Origin: Enterobacter cloacae complex sp. ECNIH7
GTDB taxonomy: Bacteria > Pseudomonadota > Gammaproteobacteria > Enterobacterales > Enterobacteriaceae
Direction of reading: 5' to 3'
NCBI RefSeq assembly: GCF_002208095.1
Contig: NZ_CP017990.1
Span: 62,001 to 126,000, forward strand
Length of the DNA: 64,000 nucleotides
Translations under genes and position numbers: made by a program
Shown here: positions 32,028 through 40,930 of the stretch, piece after piece
Numbering within the stretch: the first letter of the stretch is position 1
How the letters are laid out: every line of letters begins with the position of its first letter
The notes under the pieces: model-generated
Told to the model about the DNA's origin: nothing
Database searches by the model: none
Seen by the model: the letters and a program-made list of their open reading frames with translations, nothing else

Positions 32028-32447
32028 ATGCAGCTGAGCATTACTCGTGCGGTTACGGCGCAGGAAAAAGAAGAGTTACTCACGGGCCTGAGAGCCTACA
32101 ATGCGCAGTTTCTGGATCTATCCACCTTCAGCGGGGATATTGGCGTTTACGTGCGGGACGATAAAGGCGTCATGCTCGGCGGGCTAATTGGGGTGCGTAA
32201 AGGCGACTGGCTGAATATCGACTTTCTCTGGGTGAGCGATGCCGTGCGCGGATCCGGCGTGGGCAGTCAGCTTATCAAAGCGGCCGAAGAGGAAGCCAGA
32301 CGCAAAGGCTGCAAGCACGCGCTGGTCGATACCGCCAGCTTCCAGGCGCGCCCGTTCTATGAAAAACAGGGGTACCGGCTGCAGATGTCGCTACAGGATT
32401 ACCCGTATGAGGGCATGCAGCGGCATTATCTGGCGAAAGCGCTTTAA
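32028..32447 (+). CDS. GNAT-family N-acetyltransferase
   Basis: 139 residues, single GNAT fold: '[34 protein letters not shown]' gives the acetyl-CoA loop (RGSGVG, about 75-80) and '[13 protein letters not shown]' the C-terminal Tyr motif. Substrate unknown. ATG 32028 follows AAGGAGATAAAAAT, a strong ribosome site. Followed by a REP unit. Confidence 0.85.
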   Translation: MQLSITRAVTAQEKEELLTGLRAYNAQFLDLSTFSGDIGVYVRDDKGVMLGGLIGVRKGDWLNIDFLWVSDAVRGSGVGSQLIKAAEEEARRKGCKHALVDTASFQARPFYEKQGYRLQMSLQDYPYEGMQRHYLAKAL

Positions 32448-32462
32448 GCTCGGAATCTGTTG

Positions 32463-32488
32463 GCCGGGTAAGCGCAGCTCCACCCGGC
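32463..32488. repeat. REP unit
   Basis: GCCGGGTAAGCGCAGCTCCACCCGGC, same family as 31556-31581, between the GNAT gene and nlpA. Confidence 0.8.
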
Positions 32489-32594
32489 AATACCCGCATA
32501 TAACTTATCCTTCTTATTGATTCTTTTTCGGTTTTTATTTCACCGCCTCGTTGTCGATATAGTCACTACAACATTTAGCAAAAGGAACTGTCTT

Positions 32595-33395
32595 GTGAAA
32601 CGTCGATTGGGTGCTCTGGTACTTGCTGGCCTGCTGCTGGCAGGGTGCGATCAAAGTGGCAGCGATGCCAAACACATTAAAGTGGGCGTCATCAACGGCG
32701 CTGAACAGGACGTAGCGGAAGTTGCCAAAAAGGTGGCAAAAGAGAAATATGGCCTGGACGTGGAGCTGGTGGGTTTCAGCGGCTCGCTGTTGCCCAACGA
32801 TGCCACCAACCAGGGGGAACTGGATGCTAACGTCTTCCAGCATCGCCCGTTCCTCGCTGAGGATAACAAGGCGCATAACTACAAGCTGGTGGCCGTGGCG
32901 AACACCTTTGTTTTTCCGATGGCCGGCTATTCCCGCAAAATCAAATCCGTCTCTGACCTGAAGGACGGGGCGACCATTGCCATTCCAAACGACCCGACCA
33001 ACCTTGGCCGCGCGCTGTTGCTGCTGCAAAAGGAGAAGCTCATTACCCTGAAGCCGGACACCGGGCTGCTGCCCACGGCGCTGGATATTACCGCCAACCC
33101 TAAACAACTGAAAATTATGGAGCTGGAAGGGGCACAGCTGCCGCGCGTGCTGGACGACCCGAAAGTGGATGTCGCCATCATCAGCACTACCTATATTCAG
33201 CAAACAGGGCTGTCGCCGGTGCATGACAGCGTCTTTATTGAGGATAAAAACTCGCCGTACGTGAACATTGTGGTGACGCGCGAAGACAACAAAGACGCGG
33301 AGAACGTGAAGGAATTTATCCAGTCGTATCAATCGCCTGAGGTAGCGAAAGCGGCGGAGACGATCTTTAACGGCGGGGCGGTGCCGGGCTGGTAA
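32595..33395 (+). CDS. nlpA: Lipoprotein-28 NlpA
   Basis: Lipoprotein anchored to the inner membrane, paralogue of the methionine-binding protein MetQ. The lipobox 'LLLAGC' places the lipidated Cys at residue 18 with D next to it (CDQSG), the inner-membrane retention signal. The body is a NlpA/MetQ-type periplasmic binding fold ('VGVINGAEQDVAEVAKKVA', 'TIAIPNDPTNLGRALLLLQ'). It starts with GTG at 32595, with AAGGAAC upstream; the open frame further upstream lacks a signal. 266 residues. Also implicated in vesicle formation in E. coli. Confidence 0.93.
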   Translation: MKRRLGALVLAGLLLAGCDQSGSDAKHIKVGVINGAEQDVAEVAKKVAKEKYGLDVELVGFSGSLLPNDATNQGELDANVFQHRPFLAEDNKAHNYKLVAVANTFVFPMAGYSRKIKSVSDLKDGATIAIPNDPTNLGRALLLLQKEKLITLKPDTGLLPTALDITANPKQLKIMELEGAQLPRVLDDPKVDVAIISTTYIQQTGLSPVHDSVFIEDKNSPYVNIVVTREDNKDAENVKEFIQSYQSPEVAKAAETIFNGGAVPGW

Positions 33396-33518
33396 ACGAT
33401 CTGACGGAAAACGGGTTGCTTAACTTGGCCCGATTCCATCGGTAATCGCCCTTTAACCCACAGCGTCAATTGTGACGGCTGGCTATCCTCCTTATCACAC
33501 CAACCGGAGGATAGCCCA

Positions 33519-34298
33519 ATGAACATTACCCACATTCGCAACGCCACCCAGCTGATTACCTACGCCGGTAAACGTCTTTTAATCGACCCGATGCTGGCCC
33601 CGAAGGGGGCTTATCCGGGCTTTCCCGGTACGGCGTATGCCGAACGCCGTAACCCGACTGTCGAACTCCCCGTTGACGTCAACACGCTGCTGGATGCTGA
33701 CGCGGTGATCGTCACCCATACCCATGACGATCACTGGGATCGCACCGCGGCGGAGCTGATCGCCAAAGACAAACCGATCTACGTGCAAAACGATCGTGAC
33801 GCCGCGCTGCTGCGAAGCCAGGGATTCAGCAACCTGACGGTCATGACCGACGCGACCTTCTTCGGCGATATTCAGATTACGAAAACCCACGGCGGGCAGC
33901 ACGGCACCGATCGCGCTTACGCCGTGCCGGAGCTGGCGGAGCGGCTGGGCGAGGCCTGCGGCGTGGTGCTGCGTCATCCCGATGAGAAGACGCTTTATCT
34001 TGCCGGGGATACCATCTGGCGTGACGAAGTGGCGGCCGACCTGCAAAAGCACCAGCCGGACGTGGTGGTGCTGAACGCGGGCTATGCCCACGTCATTGGT
34101 TTTGGGCCCATTATTATGGGGCAGGAGGATGTGCTCAACGTTCATTTCCTGCTGCCGCAGGCAAACATTGTGGCGATCCATATGGAGGCGATTAACCACT
34201 GCCTGTTGACCCGCAGCGCGCTGCGTGAGTACGTTGAAGCCAATCAGGTGAGTGACGCGGTGAGCATTCCCCAGGATGGCGAAACCGTTATATTCTGA
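33519..34298 (+). CDS. Metallo-beta-lactamase-fold hydrolase (UlaG-like)
   Basis: 259-residue cytoplasmic hydrolase with the metal motif HTHDDHWD (H67, H69, D71, H72), a further His in 'KTHGGQHG', and Asp in 'LYLAGDTIWR' (the GDT metal bridge). COG2220 family. Substrate unknown. Followed 26 bp later by a GlxA-type regulator gene, which probably controls it or shares its signal. Ribosome site GGAGG at about 33506. Confidence 0.87.
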   Translation: MNITHIRNATQLITYAGKRLLIDPMLAPKGAYPGFPGTAYAERRNPTVELPVDVNTLLDADAVIVTHTHDDHWDRTAAELIAKDKPIYVQNDRDAALLRSQGFSNLTVMTDATFFGDIQITKTHGGQHGTDRAYAVPELAERLGEACGVVLRHPDEKTLYLAGDTIWRDEVAADLQKHQPDVVVLNAGYAHVIGFGPIIMGQEDVLNVHFLLPQANIVAIHMEAINHCLLTRSALREYVEANQVSDAVSIPQDGETVIF

Positions 34299-34324
34299 GT
34301 GCGTTAAAGGGAAAGGAGAGACAG

Positions 34325-35278
34325 ATGTCGCTAATCAACGTCGCGATTGTCGCGGTAGACGGGTTCAGCCCGTTCCACTACTCCGTTCCCTGCATTCTGT
34401 TTGGCGATTCGGTCTCCGGCGAAAAGCGCTTTAACGTGACGATCTGCGCCGAAACGCCGGGTTTTCTCACCTCAAAAGACGGATTTGCCCTCAACGCCAC
34501 GCAGGATTACACCGCCATTGGCCAGGCCGATATTGTTGTCGTTCCCTACTGGCAGCACGTCCTTGAACGACCGCCCCAGACGCTGCTCGACAGCCTGGTG
34601 CAGGCGAGAGACAACGGCGCGGAAATCGTCGGGCTGTGTCTGGGGTCGTTTGTGCTGGCCTGGGCGGGGCTCCTCGACGGCAAACGTGCGGCCACCCACT
34701 GGGAGTTCGAGCATCAGTTCCAGTCGCTTTTCCCGTACGTTCAGCTGGATATTAATGCCCTTTACGTGGATGACGGCAATATCATCACCTCTGCTGGAAC
34801 GGCGGCTGCGCTGGACTGCTGCCTGTATATCATTCGCCAGCGCTTTGGCAGCGTGGTTGCCAACCAGATTGCCCGTCGGATGATTGTTCCGCCCTACCGC
34901 GAAGGCGGGCAGGCGCAGTTCATCGCCCAGCCGGTACCCAAAGATACCCGCGACGGACGTATTAACTGTCTGATCGATTATCTTCAGCAGCACATCACCG
35001 AACCGCATAGCCTGGACTCGCTGGCAGAGGTGGTTTCGATGAGCCGCCGCACCCTGACCCGCCATTTTATTAAAGCCACGGGGATGAGCGTCGCCGACTG
35101 GCTGACCGCCGAACGCCTGCGGCGCAGCCAGATCCTGCTTGAAGCCGGAAATATGCCGATTGAGCGCGTGGCCGAGCTGGTGGGGTTTAATTCCGCCGTC
35201 ACCTGGCGACAGCAGTTTAAGGCGCGTTTTGGGGTCAGTCCGGCGGAGTGGCGAAAGACGTTTCGTCTGCAGAACTAG
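34325..35278 (+). CDS. GlxA-type AraC regulator (DJ-1/PfpI + AraC HTH)
   Basis: 317 residues: N-terminal DJ-1/PfpI-like domain (about 5-185) with Cys in 'GLCLGSFVLAWAG' (nucleophile-elbow position), then AraC DNA-binding domain (about 210-315; 'DSLAEVVSMSRRTLTRHFIKATG' and 'IERVAELVGFNSAVTWRQQFKARFGVSPAEWR'). Resembles FtrA/GlxA activators. Second gene of a pair with the hydrolase upstream. Confidence 0.88.
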   Translation: MSLINVAIVAVDGFSPFHYSVPCILFGDSVSGEKRFNVTICAETPGFLTSKDGFALNATQDYTAIGQADIVVVPYWQHVLERPPQTLLDSLVQARDNGAEIVGLCLGSFVLAWAGLLDGKRAATHWEFEHQFQSLFPYVQLDINALYVDDGNIITSAGTAAALDCCLYIIRQRFGSVVANQIARRMIVPPYREGGQAQFIAQPVPKDTRDGRINCLIDYLQQHITEPHSLDSLAEVVSMSRRTLTRHFIKATGMSVADWLTAERLRRSQILLEAGNMPIERVAELVGFNSAVTWRQQFKARFGVSPAEWRKTFRLQN

Positions 35279-35390
35279 CGTGAAAGTTCTGTAATAACGA
35301 AAGGTTAAGAAATTTGAGCATTCAGGAACCTACAGAAGCTAGTGGTTATAGTCCTTCACCAGTTTGCCGCCTTCAGGCAGAGGAAAAATA

Positions 35391-35639
35391 ATGATTACTA
35401 CAAGGGTAAAATTATTCTTGTTACTGGCCGCTGTTTGGATAGCAGGAATATTTGCCACGCTTTTATTTGGACGTTTGTTGATTGCCCTGGTCAGCTTCTT
35501 TTTCATCGGACAATTTGATTTTCCAATCAGTGATCTTGTTGAAGCTACTACCCTTGCCATTAGTGGTGGGATCCTCATTGGAGGAATACAGTGCGTTATG
35601 GCAAAGGAAAAGAACCGATCCGAAGACCCACCCCGGTAA
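35391..35639 (+). CDS. Small membrane protein A, possible immunity protein
   Basis: 82 residues with two hydrophobic helices (about 6-45 and 57-72) and a charged tail. No family recognised. It is a paralogue of the protein at 36489: both share M-I-x-x-R-x-KLFLLL near the start, then GRLLIA, DF-D at mid length and GGxxQ near the end. ATG 35391 follows AGAGGA. The 110 bp before it read in one frame as a short open C-terminus (…EPTEASGYSPSPVCRLQAEEK) that stops right at this gene, as an upstream toxin's end would. Immunity function is inference only. Confidence 0.6.
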   Translation: MITTRVKLFLLLAAVWIAGIFATLLFGRLLIALVSFFFIGQFDFPISDLVEATTLAISGGILIGGIQCVMAKEKNRSEDPPR

Positions 35640-35908
35640 GTTGGGTAGGAAGAGATTGTACTACCCCAGCCTCTCCACTCTCGGTTGCTGGCAACAATAC
35701 CGGTGATGCGATGAATGATGCCAACCAGACGATGGCGTGACCCAATGCACCTTTGGGCGTACTTGCTGTTCTAATGATACTAAGCAGGGTGAGGAGCCTG
35801 ATACAGGAGAGCATATAGCGGCAGAAGAAAATGTGTTGAGTACTAAGTCTCAACCAAACAAACCTGATGCCGATAATATAATTTCTTACCTGTCGAAGAA
35901 CAGATAGG
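35640..35908 (+). pseudogene. Gene debris with shifted frames
   Basis: Two open fragments lie in different frames. The first, overlapping the end of gene A, reads 'TPVSWVGRDCTTPASPLSVA...NDANQTMA' to a TGA at about 35738. The second, in another frame, reads from 'DGVTQCTFGRTCCSNDTKQ' to '...DADNIISYLSKNR' stop near 35908. Together they look like the frameshifted C-terminus of a cysteine-containing protein, possibly a toxin lost from a toxin-immunity array. I do not recognise a family. Confidence 0.4.
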
Positions 35909-35942
35909 TACATTGAATGAGGTGGCAAAAAGGACTCATGAA

Positions 35943-36398
35943 ATGATTTATGTATTATTAGGAATTGCACTTTTCGCTTTTGCAGTTGGAACGGCCGTGT
36001 TTCTTCGCTTTAGTAAAGTGACGGGAAGAAGCGTCCAGTCACCTTTTACCTCTATGTTTTTCTTTGATGCGCTCTTTTTTGGGCTGGGCAGTAAGCGAGA
36101 CATGAATATCGCAGCATGTTCGTTTATTGTCTTTTTACTAAGCGTATGGGGATTAACTTATTTAAAATTAAGCGCACATTTTTGGGGGAGTCGAGAAAGC
36201 TATTTTGGTCTCGTGATCGCCGGGATTTTGTTTCTAATTATGCACTGTCGCTATTGCGCAAAAAATGTCGTTATCAAAAATGATGGGCTTGCACCCATGA
36301 GAGAATTGACCAGTCTCAGGTTGTCCAGCCTCACTAGCCCCTTTTTATGGTTAAGTCGGGCCGGGTATCTGGGTTTCTTTATTGGAATGATACGTTGA
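35943..36398 (+). CDS. Hypothetical four-helix membrane protein
   Basis: 151 residues with hydrophobic segments at about 1-20, 35-50, 60-80 and 90-107, then a basic-polar tail. No family recognised. ATG 35943 has AAGGA eight bases ahead; a TTG at 35913 would add ten residues. AT-rich, unlike the flanking core genes. Position between two paralogous mini-proteins and next to gene debris suggests another immunity-type protein, but that is inference. Confidence 0.6.
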   Translation: MIYVLLGIALFAFAVGTAVFLRFSKVTGRSVQSPFTSMFFFDALFFGLGSKRDMNIAACSFIVFLLSVWGLTYLKLSAHFWGSRESYFGLVIAGILFLIMHCRYCAKNVVIKNDGLAPMRELTSLRLSSLTSPFLWLSRAGYLGFFIGMIR

Positions 36399-36488
36399 AG
36401 CAAATGTGGATAGAGAGAGCCTCAATCTCGACGTACTGCCAAACGAAATATCAATATCACGAAAGCGATTGTGGTAGTTATAGAAATG

Positions 36489-36716
36489 ATGATTAATCCT
36501 CGAATAAAACTTTTCCTGTTACTGGTATTACTCTGGATGTCAGGCCTCTTTATCACTATGGCTGCAGGCCGTCTGCTAATTGCAGCGGCCTCGTATCTCT
36601 TCCTTAATGATTTTGATTTCAAGTGGAGCGACTTGATTACTGCGCTCAAAATCTCTGTAGGCGCAGGGTTCATCATTGGAGGGGGGCAGTCCCTGCAGGT
36701 GAAAGAGAAAAAATGA
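36489..36716 (+). CDS. Small membrane protein B, paralogue of protein A
   Basis: 75 residues (MINPRIKLFLLL...), two hydrophobic helices, clear paralogue of the protein at 35391 in length, hydropathy and shared motifs (GRLLIA, DFD, GGGQ). Two ATG codons, 36486 and 36489, and a GTG at 36471 compete; I take 36489 because it aligns with protein A. The ribosome site is weak. The sequence after its stop resembles the sequence after protein A (GGAAGAGA, then TACCCCAGCCTCTCCAC), showing that a unit was duplicated. Confidence 0.6.
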   Translation: MINPRIKLFLLLVLLWMSGLFITMAAGRLLIAAASYLFLNDFDFKWSDLITALKISVGAGFIIGGGQSLQVKEKK

Positions 36717-36756
36717 AGATTTCATTTTATTGGGCTTCAAAGGAAGAGAATGCGGC

Positions 36757-37845
36757 TTACCCCAGCCTCTCCACCCGCGTCTCCCCCTCAACCATCGATA
36801 GCTGATACAGCGAAAACGACCTCTGCTTCTCAATCAACTTTGCCAGCTCCGGCGAGTGGCTGGTGAGCCAGATCTGCGAGTAGCGGCTGGCCTCGGCAAT
36901 TAAGCTCGCCAGCGCGGGCAGCATCTGCGGGTGCAGGCTGTTTTCCGGTTCGTTCAACGCGATAAACGCCGGTGGGCGCGGGCTTAACAGCGCTACCGCC
37001 AGGCACAGAAAGCGCAGGGTGCCGTCGGAGAACTCCGCCGGTTCCAGCGGCCTGCTCAGCCCCTCGCGCTGCATCATCATGCGAAAACGTCCGCCGGTGT
37101 TGTCGCTGTAAAACACGCAGCCGGGGAAGGCCTGGTCAAGGATGCGCATCAGCAGCAGCTCGTCGCCGATCTCGACGATGGTCTGAAACGCGGCCGCCAG
37201 GTTGGCGCCGTCGCTGGCCAGCACCGGGGAGCGGAAGCCGACCTGCGGGGCGCGCATCGCCGAGCCAATTGATACAGAAAACTCATGATAAAAGCGCCAG
37301 TTACGCAGGGACTCACGCATCTGCGACACTTCCGGATAAAGATGCGGTTCGCCGAGCTGTCCGAACACCGATTCGTTCTCGTACAGCGTGCCGCTGTGGG
37401 TCACTTTCTCGTGATGCACGTTGTTGAGAAACACCGCCTGGTTCTTACGCTTCATCAGCTGTGATGAAGGCCGACGGTGCTGGCCGCTCAGCCAGATGGA
37501 CTCCTCTTTGATCACCGGATCGAGCTGAAACTGCGAGGGATAGGGCAGCTTCTCCACAAACCCGACCTGCAGCTCGTATTCGTAGGACTCTGTTTCCACG
37601 GCCAGATTCATCCGTCGTAGCTGGTCGCTACGGGTTTTGCCTGCCCAGAACACCTTCAGAATGCCGCCCTCGTTCGCCAGCGCCTGGGAAAACTGCCCCT
37701 GGGCGGCGCTGTGCATCAGGTGTATCGCCTTGTAAATATTGGATTTCCCGGTGCCGTTCGGCCCGAAGACGATGTTGAGCTGCTCCAGCTCCAGCGACAT
37801 GTCGCGGATGGAGCGGTAGTTTTGAATGTGCAGGGTGTTGATCAC
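36757..37845 (-). CDS. AAA family ATPase (COG4637-like)
   Basis: 362-residue SMC/RecF-like single-chain ATPase. Walker A GPNGTGKSN (about 28-36), ABC-type signature region 'EFSDGTLRFLCLAVALLS' and the P-loop partner 'FIALNEPENSLHP', where Asn stands where Asp is usual before the catalytic Glu; this NEPE form is usual in this family as I know it. 'WLTSHSPELAKLIE' gives the H-loop. Function unknown; related ATPases appear in defence and DNA-repair contexts but no partner is adjacent here. Confidence 0.82.
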   Translation of the reverse strand: MINTLHIQNYRSIRDMSLELEQLNIVFGPNGTGKSNIYKAIHLMHSAAQGQFSQALANEGGILKVFWAGKTRSDQLRRMNLAVETESYEYELQVGFVEKLPYPSQFQLDPVIKEESIWLSGQHRRPSSQLMKRKNQAVFLNNVHHEKVTHSGTLYENESVFGQLGEPHLYPEVSQMRESLRNWRFYHEFSVSIGSAMRAPQVGFRSPVLASDGANLAAAFQTIVEIGDELLLMRILDQAFPGCVFYSDNTGGRFRMMMQREGLSRPLEPAEFSDGTLRFLCLAVALLSPRPPAFIALNEPENSLHPQMLPALASLIAEASRYSQIWLTSHSPELAKLIEKQRSFSLYQLSMVEGETRVERLG

Positions 37846-37906
37846 AGGCAGGCCCCTTTCGCAGAATAAGCCTGTATATAATCACAGTCTTTGAGGTGAA
37901 ATGCAA

Positions 37907-37933
37907 AAAAGAGACGACAGTGAGGATGTCGTC
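37907..37933 (-). terminator. Terminator of the DUF523-DUF1722 gene
   Basis: On the minus strand GACGACA/TGTCGTC with a 7-base loop is followed by CTTTTTT, about 58 bp past the stop at 37991. Confidence 0.8.
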
Positions 37934-37990
37934 TAAACGGGGTACTGCTTTGGGCCTCTACGGGTCAATGGGGCCTTCGCATTTTTATGA

Positions 37991-38950
37991 TCACTTGACT
38001 GCCAGACGCAGACCCAAATCATCAGGATAGGGATCAAAGTAGTTTTGCGTCATCAGATACCGGTCGGGGTATTCGGCCAGGTAGTGCTTCAGCAGCGTGA
38101 TCGGGGCGAGAATAGGCAACTGTCCGTTGCGATAGTGCAGGATCACGTCGCGCAGCTCGCCGCGCTGGCGGGTGTTCAGCTGGTTACGGAAATACCCCTG
38201 GATATGCATCAGCACGTTGGTGTGATTCTTCCGCGAGGCGGGTTTTTTCAGGATGGTCATTAGTTTTTCCCGGTACGCCACGAAGAAGGCGTCCAGGTCT
38301 TCCCACTCGTGCAGCGAGGCAACGAACGGGCCGATTTCACGGTAGCCCGCCTGATGGTGCGCCAGCAGCTGCAATTTATAGCGGCTGTGGAAATCCAGCA
38401 GCCCACGTCGCGTGAGACCTTTAGCGCGCAGCGTGTTTAGCTCGTGCAGGGCAAATACCCGCTCGATAAAGTTTTCCCGCAGCACCGGGTCGTGCAGCCG
38501 ACCGTCTTCCTCGACGGGCAGCCACGGCCAGGTTTCAAGAAGGGCGGCGGTGAACAGCCCGACGCCCTCCTTGCGGCCCCGGTTGCCGTTTTCATCGTAC
38601 AGCCGCACGCGTTCCAGGCCGCAGCTTGGGGATTTTGCACAGACGATAAATCCCGACAGATCGCCGATTTTTGGCAGATAGTCCGCCGTGAACTCGGTCA
38701 TTTTCTGCGTGAGGTCATCATGAGGCGGTTTGCTGAAACGGAGCTGCGTTTCGCCGCTGTCCGTCAGCGTCAGGCGTATGGCCGGGCGAGGCGTCGGCAG
38801 ACCGATAGCCATTTCCGGGCAGACGGGCCTGAAATTCACCCACTGGGCCAGCTCATCCATGACGAAGCCCATACGCTTGTGTCCGCCGTCAAAGCGAACG
38901 GCGGATCCGGTCAAACATCCGCTAATACCGAGCACAGGTTTCGTTGTCAT
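37991..38950 (-). CDS. DUF523 + DUF1722 (YbgA-like) fusion protein
   Basis: 319 residues: N-terminal DUF523 (about 1-150; 'GISGCLTGSAVRFDGGHKR' and 'IVCAKSPSCGLERVRLYDE', with cysteines C11 and those of CAKSPSC as likely metal or catalytic ligands), then C-terminal DUF1722 (about 190-310). E. coli YbgA carries only the second domain. Function unknown; the fused form is common in other gamma-proteobacteria, often near photolyase genes. No partner here. It has its own terminator. Confidence 0.85.
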   Translation of the reverse strand: MTTKPVLGISGCLTGSAVRFDGGHKRMGFVMDELAQWVNFRPVCPEMAIGLPTPRPAIRLTLTDSGETQLRFSKPPHDDLTQKMTEFTADYLPKIGDLSGFIVCAKSPSCGLERVRLYDENGNRGRKEGVGLFTAALLETWPWLPVEEDGRLHDPVLRENFIERVFALHELNTLRAKGLTRRGLLDFHSRYKLQLLAHHQAGYREIGPFVASLHEWEDLDAFFVAYREKLMTILKKPASRKNHTNVLMHIQGYFRNQLNTRQRGELRDVILHYRNGQLPILAPITLLKHYLAEYPDRYLMTQNYFDPYPDDLGLRLAVK

Positions 38951-39052
38951 GGTGTAGTCCTCCCGTTCATATAATTAAAACTTACACAACATGACTAATT
39001 TGTCCAAGTATTAGAGGAACTATTTTTTTTATTCCTTTAAAATCAACGGGTC

Positions 39053-39463
39053 TTAACTACCCTTGTAGGTAGAGTAACCGTACTGGCTCAGCAGAAGCGG
39101 GATGTGCAGCTTCTCGTTGGTGCGGGTCACGGTAAACAGCACCGGGATCTCCGGGAAGAAGGAGTCCAGCTTTTTGCCGTGGAAGTACTCTGCGGTTTTG
39201 AAGGTCACTTTATACACGCCAGGCTGCATGTCCTGATCCTGCGGATAGAGCGATTTGATGCGGCCGTCGTGGTCGGTTTTGCCGTTGGCAATCGGGGTCC
39301 ATTTGTCCTGCTGCTGTTTCTCCAGCGTAACGGTCACGTCCGATGGCGGCATCCCGGTTTGCTGGTCGAGAATATGGACGCTCAGCGTGCCGGCAGGGGC
39401 GCTAAAGGCGGCAGGGGCAAAGGCCATCGAGGCCAGGATCAGCAGAGGGGCAGTTTTTTTCAT
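39053..39463 (-). CDS. hiuH: Periplasmic 5-hydroxyisourate hydrolase
   Basis: Transthyretin-like enzyme hydrolysing 5-hydroxyisourate in purine catabolism. 136 residues with signal peptide (1-21, ending AFSA), then 'LSVHILDQQTGMPPSDV' carrying the first conserved His, 'DGRIKSLY' with the conserved Arg, and 'LHIPLLLSQYGYSTYKGS' with the second His. The C-terminal tetrapeptide is YKGS instead of the usual YRGS, a conservative change. Standalone gene, as in E. coli yedX. Confidence 0.92.
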   Translation of the reverse strand: MKKTAPLLILASMAFAPAAFSAPAGTLSVHILDQQTGMPPSDVTVTLEKQQQDKWTPIANGKTDHDGRIKSLYPQDQDMQPGVYKVTFKTAEYFHGKKLDSFFPEIPVLFTVTRTNEKLHIPLLLSQYGYSTYKGS

Positions 39464-39562
39464 GGTGTTTTCCTGTTGAGTTATTCGTCACAGGAAAACG
39501 TTAGCATCTGCGGCGCGGGAAAATATTCAACTTTTCGTGAAGATTCCCGCAGGAGAAAATTA

Positions 39563-40288
39563 TCAGAGGATAATCACTTCAAGCGATACCTGCTGCTGCC
39601 ACTGCTCCACCTGTTTTTTCCGCCCGGCGGTGAGTTTGCCGCTGATGACCAGAAGCCATTTGCGCTCCGGGAAAATTTCCGGTGCCAGCGCGTCAGGCGG
39701 AACCGGCAGGATGTCGATTCGGTGGCCCTGCCCGGTGCGCGTTAAGGCTTCGAGCCAGATCTCGCACGGGTCGTTCAGGTGCCAGCCGCTGAGCAGAATG
39801 TTATCGCCCGGCGCTTTTTTATCGCCTTCGAGGCAAAACGAGGTGTAGGCGATGATGATGCCGTCGAGGATCGCACGCAGGGTCATGGCGGCGGCGACGT
39901 TGGCCGAGACCTGGCTGCGCAGCGGGCGCAGCACGTTCGCGACCAGCTCCGGCCTGGGGTATTCGCGTCCGGCGTCGTAAATCATCTGGCGCAGGGACTC
40001 GACCTTGCCGTCCTGCAGGCGTTGCAGCATGTTCTGCTGCAGGGTTTGCCAGTTGTTGGTCCGACCCGGCGTCGGGCGCTCCAGCAGAGGTTTGACCTGG
40101 CCGATCGGGACGCCTTTTTTGACCCAGTCGAGAATTTTTAGCGCCTGCTGGACGTCCTCATCGCTGTACTGGCGATGGCCGCCCTCCGTGCGCTGTGGCT
40201 TGAGTAAACCGTAGCGACGCTGCCACGCCCGCAGGGTGGTGGCGGTGATGCCGCTGAGTCTGGCGAATTCGCCGATGGAGTAAGCCAT
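39563..40288 (-). CDS. MerR-family regulator, MlrA-like
   Basis: 241 residues: N-terminal MerR helix-turn-helix ('SIGEFARLSGITATTLRAWQRRYGLLKPQRTEGGHRQYSDED', about 4-45) and a C-terminal cobalamin-binding-like domain of the MlrA/CarH type without an obvious B12 His motif. Clearly related to E. coli MlrA and its paralogue YcgE(BluR) but not orthologous by position. Target unknown; the divergent neighbour blc is the nearest candidate. Confidence 0.82.
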   Translation of the reverse strand: MAYSIGEFARLSGITATTLRAWQRRYGLLKPQRTEGGHRQYSDEDVQQALKILDWVKKGVPIGQVKPLLERPTPGRTNNWQTLQQNMLQRLQDGKVESLRQMIYDAGREYPRPELVANVLRPLRSQVSANVAAAMTLRAILDGIIIAYTSFCLEGDKKAPGDNILLSGWHLNDPCEIWLEALTRTGQGHRIDILPVPPDALAPEIFPERKWLLVISGKLTAGRKKQVEQWQQQVSLEVIIL

Positions 40289-40405
40289 GTCCGTGTCCAG
40301 AGTGGAGGAATACTCTCAATATACTACGAATTTTCCCGAAGGGGATGAAGCGCCGAAACGGTGCACTACACTTAACATCCAACCGTGCAAATGAAAGGAA
40401 TTCTC

Positions 40406-40930
40406 ATGAAGCTATGGCCTGTTGTGACCGGTGTTGCGATTGCTTTGACGCTGGTCGCCTGTAAATCCCCCACGCCGCCGAAAGGCGTGCAGCCTATTAC
40501 CAACTTCGAAGCCAGCCGCTATCTCGGCAAATGGTACGAAGTCGCCCGTCTGGAAAACCGCTTCGAACGCGGGCTGGAGCAGGTGACGGCGACCTACGGC
40601 AAGCGCAGCGACGGCGGGATCAGCGTGCTTAACCGGGGCTACGATCCGGTGAAGAACAAGTGGAATGAGAGCGAAGGGAAAGCGTACTTCACCGGCGAGC
40701 CGACCACCGCCGCGCTGAAGGTCTCCTTCTTCGGCCCGTTCTACGGCGGCTACAACGTGATCAGGCTGGACGATAAGTACCAGTACGCCCTGGTCAGCGG
40801 CCCGAACCGCGATTACCTGTGGATCCTGTCGCGCACGCCAACCATTCCGGATGCGGTGAAGCAGGATTACCTGAACACCGCGCGCAGTCTGGGCTTCCGG
40901 GTTGACCAGCTGGTGTGGGTGAAGCAGTAG
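40406..40930 (+). CDS. blc: Outer-membrane lipocalin Blc
   Basis: Lipoprotein that binds fatty acids and lysophospholipids at the outer membrane under stress. 174 residues: lipobox 'LTLVAC' with Cys at 19 followed by Lys (outer-membrane sorting), lipocalin signature 'YLGKWYEVARLENRFERG' (about 44-60) and 'YALVSGPNRDYLWILSRTP'. ATG 40406 follows AAAGGAATTCTC. Only 3 bp separate its stop from that of the convergent fimbrial gene. Confidence 0.94.
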   Translation: MKLWPVVTGVAIALTLVACKSPTPPKGVQPITNFEASRYLGKWYEVARLENRFERGLEQVTATYGKRSDGGISVLNRGYDPVKNKWNESEGKAYFTGEPTTAALKVSFFGPFYGGYNVIRLDDKYQYALVSGPNRDYLWILSRTPTIPDAVKQDYLNTARSLGFRVDQLVWVKQ

